64,000 bases of DNA from Lacipirellula limnantheis (GCF_007746075.1 NZ_CP036339.1:1178001-1242000), one strand, 5' to 3'; numbered from the stretch's first letter, positions 17,618-27,992 are shown. Translations and numbers: made by a program. The notes: generated from the sequence alone by a model not told the origin.

Positions 17618-17719
17618 AGGGGCGGGGCGGCTGGGCCGGTCCCGCGGTCGTTCGTTAATTCTATGTCATTTTGGCGGCTTCGCAAGGTCGGCAAATTGCG
17701 GACCATCGGCGCCGTTGCA

Positions 17720-18742
17720 TTATCGGCCACTGCGCGGGCCAGCGACATTCGCCGGCGATTGGTAGCTGGCCAAGTCGTCGATCCAAGACTCCAGCAGCGT
17801 CGATTGGTTTGCGTTGCGATCGAGTTGTTCCTCGGCTTCCAGGCAACGATCAATGGCCGCGAGCGTGGCGTCGGCGAGCCGGCCTTCAGCAGCGAGTTGG
17901 CGGAGCGATTCGCCCAATCTGGCGGCCACGAGATGGAGCAGTTGTCGGAACCGTTGGCGACGGGCGTCGGCCTCCTTTCCGGCCGCGTTGATGAACTCGT
18001 CGACTTCGCGCGCGAGCCGGGGGGCGTCCAGTTCGCCAGATTGCCACTGCGCGACAAACCTGTCACGCATCTGCCACAGTCCTTCGTCGACAAGTTGTCG
18101 TGCCAACGCGAGACTGCCCTGGCTGCGCGACGCGAGTTGCTCGGCAGCGGCGGGGTCCTGGACGAGGCCGCCGGCGAGAATGAGATCGCGGACGGCGTCG
18201 TCGGGCAATGGCTTGAACCGAACCACCTGCGCACGAGACAAGATTGTCGGCAGTTGTCGACTGCGACTCGTACCGACGAGGATGATGACGGCGCCCGGCG
18301 GCGGCTCTTCAAGCGTCTTCAGCAAACAGTTGGCGCTCTCGGGAGTAAACCAATCGGCATCGTCAATGATTGCCACCCGTCGCCGACCCAGCATCGGGCG
18401 AAGCGAGATATCGTGGCAAAGTCCTTCCTGATTGCGTCTCTCTTGAGGACCGATGAACTGTTCGACCTTAAGAAACTTGGTCCCAGCCTGGCGTTCGACC
18501 AAGAGCAGATCGGGGTGCGTCCCTGCGTCGGCGAGGACGCACGATTCGCAGCGCCCGCATGGATTGAGTATTGCCGCGTCATGCACCGTGCAGAGCAACG
18601 CCTTGGCCAATCGCCATGCAAACGTCCGTTTCCCTATTCCTTCGGGCCCCACGAATAAGTAAGTCGTCGCCAGTCTGCCGGCCGCCAGCGTCTGGCGAAA
18701 TTGCTCGACAATGGCGTCATGACCTTTAATGGTTTGCCACAT
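17720..18742 (-). CDS. holB: DNA polymerase III delta' subunit
   Basis: A 340-residue clamp-loader AAA+ protein. The ATG at 18742 (MWQTIKGHD) is the family-like start; the upstream extension is not conserved-looking. Visible features: Walker A GPEGIGKRT (about residues 33-41), zinc-binding CGRCESC, Walker B VAIIDDADWF, the stretch ANCLLKTLEEPP typical of HolB, and sensor region GTSRSRQLPTILSRAQ. It opens and loads the sliding clamp with tau/gamma and delta. The gene stands alone, divergent from the zinc-ribbon gene. DnaX is excluded by length and the N-terminus. Confidence 0.92.
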   Translation of the reverse strand: MWQTIKGHDAIVEQFRQTLAAGRLATTYLFVGPEGIGKRTFAWRLAKALLCTVHDAAILNPCGRCESCVLADAGTHPDLLLVERQAGTKFLKVEQFIGPQERRNQEGLCHDISLRPMLGRRRVAIIDDADWFTPESANCLLKTLEEPPPGAVIILVGTSRSRQLPTILSRAQVVRFKPLPDDAVRDLILAGGLVQDPAAAEQLASRSQGSLALARQLVDEGLWQMRDRFVAQWQSGELDAPRLAREVDEFINAAGKEADARRQRFRQLLHLVAARLGESLRQLAAEGRLADATLAAIDRCLEAEEQLDRNANQSTLLESWIDDLASYQSPANVAGPRSGR

Positions 18743-18792
18743 GAGCAATTGCAGGAAACGGTGTGAATCGCCGTAAGGACTAAACAAGCTAG

Positions 18793-18813
18793 CCGGACGG
18801 CTACGCCGTCCGG
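18793..18813. repeat. Perfect 9-bp hairpin upstream of holB
   Basis: CCGGACGGC and GCCGTCCGG flank a TAC loop, about 50 bases upstream of the holB start. It could be a leader structure or a REP-like unit. The rest of the 297-base gap to the next gene shows nothing further. Confidence 0.4.
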
Positions 18814-19039
18814 GCCGCCCCGCCAAGCGAACCATGATCCCGGCTGACGCGCCCCGTCGGCCGCGAGCGGATTGCCGCAGACTCAGTTCGCCGATTGCTG
18901 CACAAATCTAGTCGCTCGCCGCATCAAGCATACCGGATGAAGCCCCGGGGCTGAATGAGGCAGGTTGCCGGCTGGCTGATACAATCTCAGTAGCGTTGCC
19001 TGAAGATCCTGCCGCCGCACGAATCGAGAGTTTCCCACG

Positions 19040-20413
19040 ATGTCGGCGCCCTCGTCACCTTCGCCGCCGCGATTCGTGAAATGCCCCGCTTGCGGGACAC
19101 GGCTCCAGGTTCACGCGGAAGACGCGGGCCGCCGCGCGAGTTGCCGCGCGTGCGGCAAGGAGTTTCGCCTGGGCGGCGTACCAAGCGCATCGGCGCCCGC
19201 CGCAGCGCCGGCTCCCAAAGAGCCTCCCCCAACCCGTCCCGCTCCCGTCCCTCGCTCTGCGCCGCCAATAAAGACGCCGGTCATTGACAACGCGCACCTC
19301 CACCCCGTTAGCTGCGAAGTCTGCCAGACGCTGATGTACGCCACCGACGCCGAGGTCGGCCAGTTGGTGAAATGTCCTGACTGCGGCCATCGAAATCGGG
19401 CGAAGCGGCGTGAAGCGAAACGACCGACGCAGCAAGTGCTGGTTCCCGACGGCGACGAGTATCAGCTCGACGAAGCGTCGGCTCCGGTTTCCACTTACGT
19501 CTACACGCCTGTTGAAGAACGGGAGAAGCAGTTCCGCGCGGCGGCCCGCGCTCGCCTCGGCATGCGATTGCCGGAGCCGCCGCAGGACGCTGAATTCGAC
19601 GACGAGCGCTCGCACGGGAAGGCAAAGGAGTCAGGAAGAATGCCAGAGTGGCGGCGGCGCCCCGCCCCTGCCGATCCGCGGCGTCCCGCCATTCCGGTGG
19701 TGCAGGGCCTGCTGCGAATGATGTTCACCAGCGAAGTGATGCTGCGCTGGATGGGACTATCGATGGTTCTGACGGTGATGCTCTTCTTAATCTTGAACGT
19801 GGTAAACGCCGTCGGAAACGCGGCCGTAATGTACATGCCGCTGTTCGCCAGCGGTTGTATGCTAGCTGGAGCTTGGGTAATGAGCGCCGCGCCGCTGCTG
19901 GTGGCCATCGTCACGCAAAGCACCGACGGCGCTGATGAACTGCACGACCCGCCTAGCTGGATGGCCTTCGACGTCGCCGAAGCCGCGTTCATCGTAACGG
20001 CCGTGATGATTAGCGCGCTGCCAGCGTGGCTGGCGTCGAAGGCCGCCGCCGCCGCGCTTCCATGGGAGCAACAGCTTGCGATCGGCGCCGCCGTCTGGCT
20101 GGTGATCTTTCCATTCGTTATTCTCTCGGCACTAGAGCAAGGTTCGGCAGTAGCGATTTTCTCGCCGCGCGTGGCCGCGAGCCTCGTCCGCTGCTTCCTC
20201 CCATGGGCGACGTTTTACATCGTCTCGACGCTTGCCGTCGCCCCGGCGGGAGGGCTCGCGTACTTTCTGTTCTCGCGAGCCAACCTGTTCGCTCTCTTAC
20301 CCATCCCCTGGCTCACGGTGGCGCTTATCCTGCTCTACATGCGCCTCATTGGCCGCCTCGGCTGGTGGATTGCCGACGTGATGCCTCCGTCGAATGACGT
20401 GGCCGAAGAATAA
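19040..20413 (+). CDS. Zinc-ribbon multi-pass membrane protein
   Basis: A 457-residue protein. Two zinc ribbons at the N-terminus: CPACGTRLQV with CRACGKEF (about 15-43), and CEVCQTLMY with CPDCGHRN (about 92-119); the first resembles MJ0042-type ribbons common in planctomycetes. A Pro-rich linker separates them. After a charged region, about six hydrophobic helices fill residues 230-450. The gene is monocistronic between holB and purQ. Function unknown; such proteins may sense or scaffold at the membrane. An earlier start is not needed, since the ATG opens directly onto the first ribbon. Confidence 0.7.
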   Translation: MSAPSSPSPPRFVKCPACGTRLQVHAEDAGRRASCRACGKEFRLGGVPSASAPAAAPAPKEPPPTRPAPVPRSAPPIKTPVIDNAHLHPVSCEVCQTLMYATDAEVGQLVKCPDCGHRNRAKRREAKRPTQQVLVPDGDEYQLDEASAPVSTYVYTPVEEREKQFRAAARARLGMRLPEPPQDAEFDDERSHGKAKESGRMPEWRRRPAPADPRRPAIPVVQGLLRMMFTSEVMLRWMGLSMVLTVMLFLILNVVNAVGNAAVMYMPLFASGCMLAGAWVMSAAPLLVAIVTQSTDGADELHDPPSWMAFDVAEAAFIVTAVMISALPAWLASKAAAAALPWEQQLAIGAAVWLVIFPFVILSALEQGSAVAIFSPRVAASLVRCFLPWATFYIVSTLAVAPAGGLAYFLFSRANLFALLPIPWLTVALILLYMRLIGRLGWWIADVMPPSNDVAEE

Positions 20414-20445
20414 GTTTTACGCCTTTGCGTGAGATCTTTCCGAAC

Positions 20446-21207
20446 TTAAGCAAAATATTGAACAGCGTTCCGGAAGAGTTGCAACCCGTCCCCCTCGTCG
20501 AACTTTGGCCGCCGCGTCCATTGCGGGTGTTGCGTCCGATCGATGAATCGTTCCGGGTGGGGCATCAGCCCGAAGACGCGGCCTGAGCGGTCGCACATAC
20601 CGGCGACGTCGCGGGCGGCGCCGTTGGGATTATAGGGTCGCGAGTCATCATCGGCCTTGGCATAGCGTAGCGTCAGTTGTCCAGCGTCTTCGAACCGATC
20701 GAGCGCTGCCTCGTCGCGACCCAGGAACTGACCCTCGGCATGAGCAATCGGCAAGTTCAATTGCTCAATCCCCTGCAGAAAGACGCACCGGTCGCTAGCA
20801 ACGCGCAAAGTTACCCAACGATCAATAAACCGGCCCGACTTGTTCCAATTGAGCGTCGCCGCTGGGCCTTGGTCGTCGTCGATGTCGAGTAGGCCCGACT
20901 TTACAAGAATCTGAAAACCGTTGCAGATGCCCAGGATCAGCTTCCCCTGATCGCGAAACGCAGCGAGCGCGTCGCTGAGATGGTGCCGCAACTGGTTGCC
21001 GAGGATTCGCCCCGCTCCCAGATCGTCGCCGTAACTGAACCCGCCCGGCAGGCAGAGAATCTGGAAGTCGCCCGCCAGTTGCGGCATTTCGAGCCAGCGA
21101 TTGACGTGGATCCGCTCGGCCGCCGCGCCAGCCTGCTCGAAAGCGTAGGCCGTTTCCATGTCGCAATTGGAGCCGGGAGCCCGCAGCACAAGAACGCGAG
21201 GTGTCAT
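20446..21207 (-). CDS. purQ: Phosphoribosylformylglycinamidine synthase glutaminase subunit
   Basis: A 253-residue class I glutamine amidotransferase that supplies ammonia to PurL in step 4 of purine synthesis. The nucleophile Cys is in LILGICNGFQIL; the His-Glu pair is in MPHPERFID. The start MTPRVLVLRAPGSNCD is typical. It lies downstream of purL on the same strand with a 120-base gap holding a long inverted repeat, so the order is tyrA-purL-purQ. Confidence 0.94.
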   Translation of the reverse strand: MTPRVLVLRAPGSNCDMETAYAFEQAGAAAERIHVNRWLEMPQLAGDFQILCLPGGFSYGDDLGAGRILGNQLRHHLSDALAAFRDQGKLILGICNGFQILVKSGLLDIDDDQGPAATLNWNKSGRFIDRWVTLRVASDRCVFLQGIEQLNLPIAHAEGQFLGRDEAALDRFEDAGQLTLRYAKADDDSRPYNPNGAARDVAGMCDRSGRVFGLMPHPERFIDRTQHPQWTRRPKFDEGDGLQLFRNAVQYFA

Positions 21208-21240
21208 GGAGTGTTTAACGAATTACGGTTGGGAGATTTG

Positions 21241-21318
21241 GTTAGCCGCGACGCAATAGCGGAGCGATTGGCATGCTGATCATCGCCTTGAGCGCTCCGC
21301 TGACGCGTCGCGGCTAAC
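21241..21318. repeat. Long REP-like inverted repeat between purL and purQ
   Basis: Two 26-base arms (21241-21266 and 21293-21318) match except for 3 central bases, around a 26-base spacer. Each arm begins GTTAGCCGCGACGC and ends AGCGGAGCG. The arrangement is that of two inverted REP units (a bacterial interspersed element). It fills most of the gap within the purine operon and could influence mRNA stability or purQ expression. Confidence 0.8.
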
Positions 21319-21327
21319 GGCGATTGT

Positions 21328-24294
21328 TTAGTACCGCAACGGGCGCTGCCACGCTTCTTTGAGTTGTTCGCTGCCGGCGTCGATCAACGTTTCGCTGCCG
21401 CTGTTGATTTTCACTTGCTTCGCTTCAGTGACGACGCCAATCTTGGCGACCGGCAGCCCGGGGAACTGCCGCTCGAAGACCGCGGCCAACTCGGACGACA
21501 CCTCGCATAGGAACCGGGTGTTCGATTCGCTGAAGAGCCGAGCGGTCGTCGAGAGCGATCCCTCGTCGGTCGGCACGGCGTCGAGTTGCACTTCCACGCC
21601 GAACCCGCCCGCGAAGGCCATCTCCGCCGCGGCGGCGGCGAGCCCGCCTTCACTCAGATCGTGGCACGCGGCGACCAGCCCCTCGCGGATCGCGCGGTGC
21701 ATCGCGGCGAACGTCGCCTTGGCTCGCAAGCCTTCGACCGTCGGCACGGCGCCGCCGACGAGGTTGTTCACCAAGGCGTAGTGCGAACCGCCCAATTCGT
21801 CCTTCGTCGCGCCGACGAGGTAGAGCAAGTTGCCGGCCCGCTTCAGATCCATCGTCACGCAGTGGGCCACGTCGGCCACTTGGCCCATCGCGCTAATCAG
21901 CAGCGACGACGGGATGGCGATCGTCTGCTTCTGCCCGGCGGCGTCGAAGTAGCTGAACTCGTTGTTGAGGCTGTCTTTGCCGCTGATGAACGGCGTTTCG
22001 AGGATTAGCGACAAGTCATGGCAAGCGATCGCTGCGCGAACCAGTGCGCCGAGCGTTTCGCTCCGTTCGCAGTCGCCCCAGCAGAAGTTGTCGAGGATCG
22101 CGATCCGCGCCGGGTCAGCGCCGACGGCGACGCAATTGCGAACCGCTTCGTCGATCGCGCTCGCCGCCATGTGGTAGGGATCGAAGTCGCCGTAGCGCGG
22201 GTTCATCCCGCAGGAGATAACGACGCCGCGTCGCGAACTGAGGACCGGCCGCACCACCGCTGCGTCGCCGGGGCCGTCGCACTGGATGCCGACCAGCGGC
22301 TTGATCGCGCTACCGCCCTGGACCTCGTGGTCGTACTGCCGAACAATCGACTCCTTGCTGGCGACGTTCAGCGAGCCGAGGACGGCCAGCAGCGAATCGG
22401 TGACAGTCAACAAAGTTCCTCCGGCCCCCTCCCCTTGATGGGGAAGGCCGCGGAGGGGTGACAGCGGCACGTTTGGCTTTGCCGTAAACGCAGCCTGTCG
22501 CACCACCGGCGGCCGTCCGTCGTGGAGGAACGACATCGGCATGTCGCCGACGACGTTGCCGTTGTACTTCAGCACCAGTCGGCCCGTCGGTTCGAAACGC
22601 CCGATCGCCGTCGCTTCCACGCCTTCCGACGCACAAAGCTGATGCAATTCGGCCCACTTCGCCTCGGGGACGCTGAGGACCATCCGTTCTTGCGATTCAG
22701 AGATCCACAGCTCCGTATACGACAGTCCCGCATACTTCACGGGCGCCTTGTCGAGATGCACTTCTGCACCAATCTTTTCGCCCATTTCACCGACGGCGCT
22801 GGAGAACCCCCCTGCCCCGCAATCGGTCATCGCGGTGAACAGATTGCGGTCGCGCGCTTCAAGCAACACATCGAGAACTTTCTTCTCCTCGATCGCATTG
22901 CCGATCTGGACGGCCCCGCCGGAGAGCGATTCGCTCTCGTGGGTCAGTTCGGCGCTGGAGAATGTGGCGCCATGGATGCCGTCGCGGCCGGTCCGTCCGC
23001 CGACGGCGACGATCAGGTCGCCCGGCAACGGTTCCTTGAATGACTTGTCGCGCGGAATCAGCCCGACATTGCCGCAGTAGACGAGCGGGTTGCCCAGATA
23101 TCGCCGGTCGAAGTAAACGGCGCCGTTGACGGTGGGAATCCCCATCCGGTTACCGTAGTCGCGCACCCCCTCGACGACGCCGCGCATCACCAGCTTCGGA
23201 TGGAGCACGCCCGTCGGCAGTTCCTCCACTGGCGTGTCGGGCGGCGCGAAGCAGAAGACGTCGGTGTTGCAGATTGGCTTGGCGCCGAGTCCGGTGCCGA
23301 TCGTGTCGCGAATCACGCCGCCGATGCCGGTGTTAGCGCCGCCGTACGGCTCCAGCGCCGACGGATGATTATGCGTCTCGACCTTGAAGGCAACGTTAAA
23401 ATCGTCGTCAAACCGCACGATGCCGGCGTTGTCCTTGAAGACGCTGACGCACCAGTCGTCGTCGCCCCAGCGGCGGCGCAGTTCTTGCGTCGCGGCGAAA
23501 ATCGTCTCCTTCAGCATGTTCTCGAATTGCCGTTCGCCATGTTCGTCGCGATAGGCGATGCGGCCGGCGAGCGTTTTGTGGCTGCAATGCTCGCTCCACG
23601 TTTGAGCGACCGTCTCGAGCTCGATGTCGGTCGGCTCGCGGCCCAACTCGATGAAGTAACGCTGGATTGTCTCCATCTCCGCCGGCTGGAGGTATAGCTG
23701 CCCCTCTTTGCTGAGTCGCGCCAAACCGGCCGCGTCTAAGTCGCGAATGGCGACCGTCTTTAACTGGAACTGATAGTCGCTGCCCGACTGCAGGCGATCG
23801 AACGGCAGCGGTCCGACGACCACCTGCTCGATCGCATCGTTGGCCAGCAGTTTCGTGCTGATAGCGCGCACCTCCTCGGCGCTGGCATCGGCGATCCAAT
23901 ATTTGCGCAGCGTCCGCACCGCGTCGACTTCCCAGCCAAAATCCCGCACGGCGGCCTCGGCGCTTTGGGCCACTGGATCCATCACGCCCGGTTTGAGCAG
24001 TACCTGCACTAGCTGCGTTCTGTCCCCTGCCGAGATTCGTTCCGGCGGTGCGGCGAGATTCGCATCACTCACTTGGCCGAGCTGATAGTCCTCCGCGACG
24101 GTGTCGGCAAACAGTTCGCGTGCCAGCCGTTCGATCCGCTCGGGAGAAAGGTCGGGTCCTTGCACCAGATAGCCGCGCGACGAGGCGACGCGCACCTTCT
24201 GGGCGAGTCGCAGCGCGATCACGTCGTTGGCGACGCCATCGGCGTCGAGGTCAGGGAGTCCGGCACGCGGATGGAGGTCAATCTCCCACAGCAT
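21328..24294 (-). CDS. purL: FGAM synthase PurL with fused PurS-like segment
   Basis: A 988-residue synthetase making formylglycinamidine ribonucleotide. ATG 24294 ([12 protein letters not shown]) is chosen; a TTG at 24324 would only add residues inside tyrA. Length lies between small PurL (about 740) and large PurL (about 1300). Residues about 1-210 hold a PurS-like module ([20 protein letters not shown], then RTLRKYW), which explains the absence of purS. The linker and catalytic region carry [17 protein letters not shown]-binding AIR-synthase halves follow ([20 protein letters not shown], and [16 protein letters not shown]). The glutaminase is the separate PurQ. The start overlaps the end of tyrA by 17 bases. 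Confidence 0.94.
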   Translation of the reverse strand: MLWEIDLHPRAGLPDLDADGVANDVIALRLAQKVRVASSRGYLVQGPDLSPERIERLARELFADTVAEDYQLGQVSDANLAAPPERISAGDRTQLVQVLLKPGVMDPVAQSAEAAVRDFGWEVDAVRTLRKYWIADASAEEVRAISTKLLANDAIEQVVVGPLPFDRLQSGSDYQFQLKTVAIRDLDAAGLARLSKEGQLYLQPAEMETIQRYFIELGREPTDIELETVAQTWSEHCSHKTLAGRIAYRDEHGERQFENMLKETIFAATQELRRRWGDDDWCVSVFKDNAGIVRFDDDFNVAFKVETHNHPSALEPYGGANTGIGGVIRDTIGTGLGAKPICNTDVFCFAPPDTPVEELPTGVLHPKLVMRGVVEGVRDYGNRMGIPTVNGAVYFDRRYLGNPLVYCGNVGLIPRDKSFKEPLPGDLIVAVGGRTGRDGIHGATFSSAELTHESESLSGGAVQIGNAIEEKKVLDVLLEARDRNLFTAMTDCGAGGFSSAVGEMGEKIGAEVHLDKAPVKYAGLSYTELWISESQERMVLSVPEAKWAELHQLCASEGVEATAIGRFEPTGRLVLKYNGNVVGDMPMSFLHDGRPPVVRQAAFTAKPNVPLSPLRGLPHQGEGAGGTLLTVTDSLLAVLGSLNVASKESIVRQYDHEVQGGSAIKPLVGIQCDGPGDAAVVRPVLSSRRGVVISCGMNPRYGDFDPYHMAASAIDEAVRNCVAVGADPARIAILDNFCWGDCERSETLGALVRAAIACHDLSLILETPFISGKDSLNNEFSYFDAAGQKQTIAIPSSLLISAMGQVADVAHCVTMDLKRAGNLLYLVGATKDELGGSHYALVNNLVGGAVPTVEGLRAKATFAAMHRAIREGLVAACHDLSEGGLAAAAAEMAFAGGFGVEVQLDAVPTDEGSLSTTARLFSESNTRFLCEVSSELAAVFERQFPGLPVAKIGVVTEAKQVKINSGSETLIDAGSEQLKEAWQRPLRY

Positions 24295-25141
24295 CTCGAA
24301 TCCGTTTCGCTTCCTGAAGCTCAAGGGTGAGGGCGGGTACGTCGCCGTTGGTAAGTGCTTTGTCGAATTCCGCCAGCCGATGCTCGAACCGTCGGAGGGC
24401 GTCGACCACCGCCGCGCGGTTCTGCGTGAAAATTTGCGTCCAGAGCTGCGGCGAGCCGGCGGCGATCCGCGTCGTGTCGCCCCAACCAGTGCCGGTCAGC
24501 TGTAACCATTCTTCGGGAGTCGCGCTGGCAAGCGCGGCCGCGATCAAATGGGGCAAGTGGCTGGTCGCCGCCAGCGCTCGGTCGTGTTCTTCGGGCGATA
24601 GGAGAACGACTTCAGCGCCAAGCGCTTCCCAGAATTCTTTCGTCCGCTCCACCAATCCGGGAGGCGTGTCGTCTTCGGGCGTGACGAGCACGGTGCGGTC
24701 GACCAAGAGATCGGCGCGGGCGAACTCGGGGCCGGTGCGGTGGCCGCCGGCTAAGGGGTGGCTGCCGATGAAGTGGGCGCCGGGGGCGGGACGCCCCGGC
24801 TCGCTAGGGGGGAGCTTTCTGATCTCGCGACAAATCTGCGCTTTCGTGCTGCCGGCGTCGGTGATTGTCGCCCGCGGAGCCGCTGCCGCGACCGCCGTGA
24901 CCGTGTCGACGATCGAATCTACCGGCGTCGCGATGATGACCCAATCGGCTCCGACCACTCCCTCGACGAGGTTGGTCGTTGCGCGGTCGATGGCACCCAA
25001 CTGTCGCGCTTTTTCCAGGCTCGTCAGCCGGCGTCCCACGCCAACCACTTCATCCGCCAGTTCGCGCTCGCGCAGGGCCAATCCGATCGAGCCACCGATC
25101 AGGCCGACGCCAATGATCGCAACGCGGGGTCGGTCAGGCAT
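24278..25141 (-). CDS. tyrA: Prephenate dehydrogenase
   Basis: A 287-residue NAD(P)-dependent TyrA-family enzyme of tyrosine synthesis. Rossmann motif [19 protein letters not shown] opens the protein, [10 protein letters not shown] and [12 protein letters not shown] are conserved family segments, and [14 protein letters not shown] supplies the later conserved histidine. The ATG at 25141 opens directly on the Rossmann fold. It is the first gene of a tyrA-purL-purQ transcript, overlapping purL by 17 bases. Arogenate specificity cannot be excluded. Confidence 0.92.
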   Translation of the reverse strand: MPDRPRVAIIGVGLIGGSIGLALRERELADEVVGVGRRLTSLEKARQLGAIDRATTNLVEGVVGADWVIIATPVDSIVDTVTAVAAAAPRATITDAGSTKAQICREIRKLPPSEPGRPAPGAHFIGSHPLAGGHRTGPEFARADLLVDRTVLVTPEDDTPPGLVERTKEFWEALGAEVVLLSPEEHDRALAATSHLPHLIAAALASATPEEWLQLTGTGWGDTTRIAAGSPQLWTQIFTQNRAAVVDALRRFEHRLAEFDKALTNGDVPALTLELQEAKRIRDAVGD

Positions 25142-25644
25142 GCGCGGGGTGGAACGGCGGTGGAGGAAAATCGGCCAGCGAGGCGGGGCGGCAGGCCGGA
25201 TAGATCGGCCAACTGGCTCAATCCGCCCTGGGAGGAGCGTATTTTAGCAAACGGCCCGGCGGTTGCATGGGGGTAATGTCGAGGGAAGGCAGAGTGCGCA
25301 AAGTTTTTGCCAAGAATCGCCGATGCATCTGACTCGGCTTCACGCTTATGACAGCATCAGAGGGGGCCCTGCGGGGCATTTTTGGCCACGGCGGACGCCG
25401 CTGCCTCCGGTTTCTTGGTCACCGCTTGACTAACCGGCAAGGTCGCTTCCCCCCGGCTTGCCTAGGGAGAAAAATTCTCATGCTGTCGCTCCGGTTTATC
25501 TGCAAATCGCCGATTACGCACTACAATACCTTGCGCAGAGCGGGGTCCAGTGGTCTGTCGAGCAAGGGAAAGCGTTCGATGGGGTTACAAAATCGCGAAG
25601 GGAGTAGCGCAGTCTCACGTTCGCTCGAATTGGAGGGCGGTCAC
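25142..25644. other. Intergenic between divergent tyrA and DUF1573 gene
   Basis: About 500 bases carrying the divergent promoters. A frame from 25348 continues into the DUF1573 gene but has no SD and no protein-like features before 25645. A short stem GCCC/GGGC followed by ATTTTT (near 25368-25385) is too weak to call a terminator. Confidence 0.45.
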
Positions 25645-26757
25645 ATGATGCGCAACACAAGTCTAGCTCTGCTGTTTCTGCTGTCGTCAACCGTCGGCAA
25701 CGCCTCCGCCCAGTCGTGGGCCGAGAAAATGTTCCCGGTGAAGGATCACAACTTTGGCACGGTCGCCCGCGGGGCCGACACCGTCTACAAGTTCGAGATC
25801 ACCAATCCCTACAAGCAGGACATAATCGTGACCGGCGTCCGCTCCAGCTGCGGCTGCACGTCGCCGACGCTGGAGACCGCTGACGGCAAGCCGCCTGAAA
25901 ACGGCCAAATCGTCCTCAAAAGCCACGAAAAGGCTTATGTCGTCGCCCGGTTCAATACCCGGACGCATATTGGCCAGAAGGGCGCCACGCTCACCGTGAG
26001 CCTCGGCGGCCAATACGGCGGCGAAGTCCAACTCCACGTGAGCGGCAACATCCGCAGCGACATCGTCTTTAATCCCGGCGCCATCGAATTCGGCGAAGTG
26101 AGCGAAGGCGAAGTGAAGGAACAACGCGTCACGGTCAACTATGCCGGCCGCTCCGACTGGGAAATCGTCGACGTCACCAACGACAATGACAATTTTGAAG
26201 TGGAGCTCCTTGAAGCGAATCGCACCGCGGGCAAAGTGTCGTACGATCTGATCGTTCGACTGAAGAACAACTTGCCGGCCGGTCATGTGAAAGATCAGCT
26301 CACGGTCGTCACCAACGACAATCGCGCCGAGAACCAGCGGATCCCGCTCATCGTCAGCGGCAACGTTCGTCCCGAGTTCTCGGTGACGCCGGCCCAGCTC
26401 GTCCTCGGCGAAATGAAGCCTGGCGCGCACGTGACGAAGAAGATCGTCGTCCGCGGCAAGGAAGCGTTCAAGATCGTCGACGTCGACTGCGGCGAAGACT
26501 GTTTCGAGTTCAAGACCGACTCGGACGAGGCCAAGAAGATCCACTTCGTCGACGTGACCTTCCGCGCTGGCGAAGCCCCCGGCAAGGTTCAAACGCCGAT
26601 CCGAATCGTGACCGATCGCGATAACCGCGGCGCCACCTGCGTCGCCTCGGCGACGGTGATCGAGCCCGCGGCCGCCCCGGCCGCTGCTGGCGCCGCGGAG
26701 ACGCCAGTCGGCGAAACCGCCGACAGCGGCGCCGTGCGGACCGCCTCGACGCCTTGA
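25645..26757 (+). CDS. Exported DUF1573-domain protein
   Basis: A 370-residue exported protein with a signal peptide (MMRNTSLALLFLLSSTVGNA, cleavage near SAQS). Residues about 28-120 form a DUF1573 immunoglobulin-like domain: HNFGTVARGADTVYKFEITN and the hallmark SSCGCTSP. Two or three further Ig-like repeats follow, each opening with FG-V or LGEMK-type strands. The C-terminal 35 residues are Ala/Pro-rich. ATG 25645 has GGAGG 9 bases upstream. DUF1573 proteins are abundant in planctomycetes; function is unknown, likely envelope. A clear terminator follows. Confidence 0.82.
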   Translation: MMRNTSLALLFLLSSTVGNASAQSWAEKMFPVKDHNFGTVARGADTVYKFEITNPYKQDIIVTGVRSSCGCTSPTLETADGKPPENGQIVLKSHEKAYVVARFNTRTHIGQKGATLTVSLGGQYGGEVQLHVSGNIRSDIVFNPGAIEFGEVSEGEVKEQRVTVNYAGRSDWEIVDVTNDNDNFEVELLEANRTAGKVSYDLIVRLKNNLPAGHVKDQLTVVTNDNRAENQRIPLIVSGNVRPEFSVTPAQLVLGEMKPGAHVTKKIVVRGKEAFKIVDVDCGEDCFEFKTDSDEAKKIHFVDVTFRAGEAPGKVQTPIRIVTDRDNRGATCVASATVIEPAAAPAAAGAAETPVGETADSGAVRTASTP

Positions 26758-26801
26758 TGCTGGCGTTTCTTAAAGCTGCTCCAAAGTCACGAACAACGAT
26801 T

Positions 26802-26832
26802 AGCCCCCGGCCGCCCCGGGGGCTATTTTTTT
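26802..26832 (+). terminator. Intrinsic terminator after the DUF1573 gene
   Basis: AGCCCCCGG (26802-26810) pairs with CCGGGGGCT (26816-26824) around CCGCC and is followed by ATTTTTTT, 44 bases after the stop codon. Confidence 0.9.
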
Positions 26833-27011
26833 CTGACCGTCACCATCCGACGGCCCCATTGGCTGCTAGCAGGCGTCGCACCTTCGATTGACGCCCTCCA
26901 AGGTTCTCGCCATACTCCCGCCGCTTGTCGGCAGGCGGCAGCGCGTGCGCGCAGTTCGTTCGTCGGCGGCGTCGCCTTTTCTCTCGTAAAACCTGGTGTT
27001 TAGCGGCCCGC

Positions 27012-27992
27012 ATGGAGCTCGGCAACATCCGCCGTCGACGGCTCGTCCCGCGCGCGATCTTCGCGACCGCGGCGTGCTGCGCCTGGTGGCTAATGTCAGC
27101 TCCGCAATCTCTTAGTGCAGCGGAGGTCTCCGAAGACTTTCTCGAAGTCCAAGAATCGCTTTCGACGGAAGAAACCATGTTCCCCGAAGGGCGTTCGATT
27201 CTCGATGAGGAAGTCCTGCCCTCTGCCGACGAGTCAGACGCATCGCTCGAGGACGCGACCAATTCGCTCATCGATCCTCAGGGCGAGATTGGCGCCCTCG
27301 GCGAGTCGCCCGGCGGCGAGTTTGGCCCAGGCGTCCATGAACATCTCCGCCCGTTCGATTACATGCGTCACTGGGGCTTTCACCATTCGTCGACCGAGGG
27401 CCGCTTTGTCGATAAAAACGTTCCCCTCCATTTCAGCAGCTGGCTGAACCGGCCCTACCATGTCGACTGGTTTGCCGGTCCTTTGTTGAGCGATAGTCCC
27501 AATAAGACCCACCACGTGAAACAGACGAACGCCCTGTTCGGCGGCTTGCGCTTCGGGTGGGACTTTGACTACTACTGGGGGACCGAATGGCGGTTCGGCT
27601 GGTCCGATCCCGAAATTTTCTACGAAGGCTCTTCCGTCCGTCAGCCAGGCCAATACTGGGCCAGCGACGTCAATCTCATTTACTATCCCTGGGGCGACAC
27701 GCGCTTGCGTCCCTTCTTTATCACGGGCATCGGCATCAGCCAGGTCGGCTCGATCCACAACGACGGCGGCGGCCTGGAGGCCAACCTCCTGGGAACCCCT
27801 TTTGGTCTTGGCATTCAGTTCCAACAGACGCCGTGGCTCGCCTGGCGCGCTGAGATCATGGACAACCTCGCCTGGGGGAGCGAAGGCGTCAGCACGACGC
27901 AAAACATTTCGTTCACCGCGGGGATGAACATCCGCTACGGAGCCCGCAAGCCCTCCTACTGGCCGTGGCGAACGTCACGGCACTCTTGGTAG
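27012..27992 (+). CDS. Outer-membrane beta-barrel protein
   Basis: A 326-residue exported protein. ATG 27012 gives a basic, hydrophobic signal sequence (MELGNIRRRRLVPRAIFATA). An acidic region (about 40-105) precedes a compact barrel of Tyr/Trp-rich alternating strands: GLRFGWDFDYYWGTEWRFGW, NLIYYPWGD, PFFITGIGISQVG and ISFTAGMNIRYG. The order resembles small OmpA/OmpW-like barrels. It is followed by a perfect GC hairpin and then the protoporphyrinogen oxidase gene. Ligand unknown. Confidence 0.7.
   Translation: MELGNIRRRRLVPRAIFATAACCAWWLMSAPQSLSAAEVSEDFLEVQESLSTEETMFPEGRSILDEEVLPSADESDASLEDATNSLIDPQGEIGALGESPGGEFGPGVHEHLRPFDYMRHWGFHHSSTEGRFVDKNVPLHFSSWLNRPYHVDWFAGPLLSDSPNKTHHVKQTNALFGGLRFGWDFDYYWGTEWRFGWSDPEIFYEGSSVRQPGQYWASDVNLIYYPWGDTRLRPFFITGIGISQVGSIHNDGGGLEANLLGTPFGLGIQFQQTPWLAWRAEIMDNLAWGSEGVSTTQNISFTAGMNIRYGARKPSYWPWRTSRHSW

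Noticed and set aside
12652..17620. Prophage
   Set aside because: No capsid, tail, terminase or lysis gene seen; only integrase, excisionase-like and small orphan genes.
24295..24324. TTG start for purL at 24324
   Set aside because: Adds residues inside tyrA without an SD; ATG 24294 matches the family start.
25687..26592. 301-codon frame opposite the DUF1573 gene
   Set aside because: Composition follows the other strand; no start signal and no family features.
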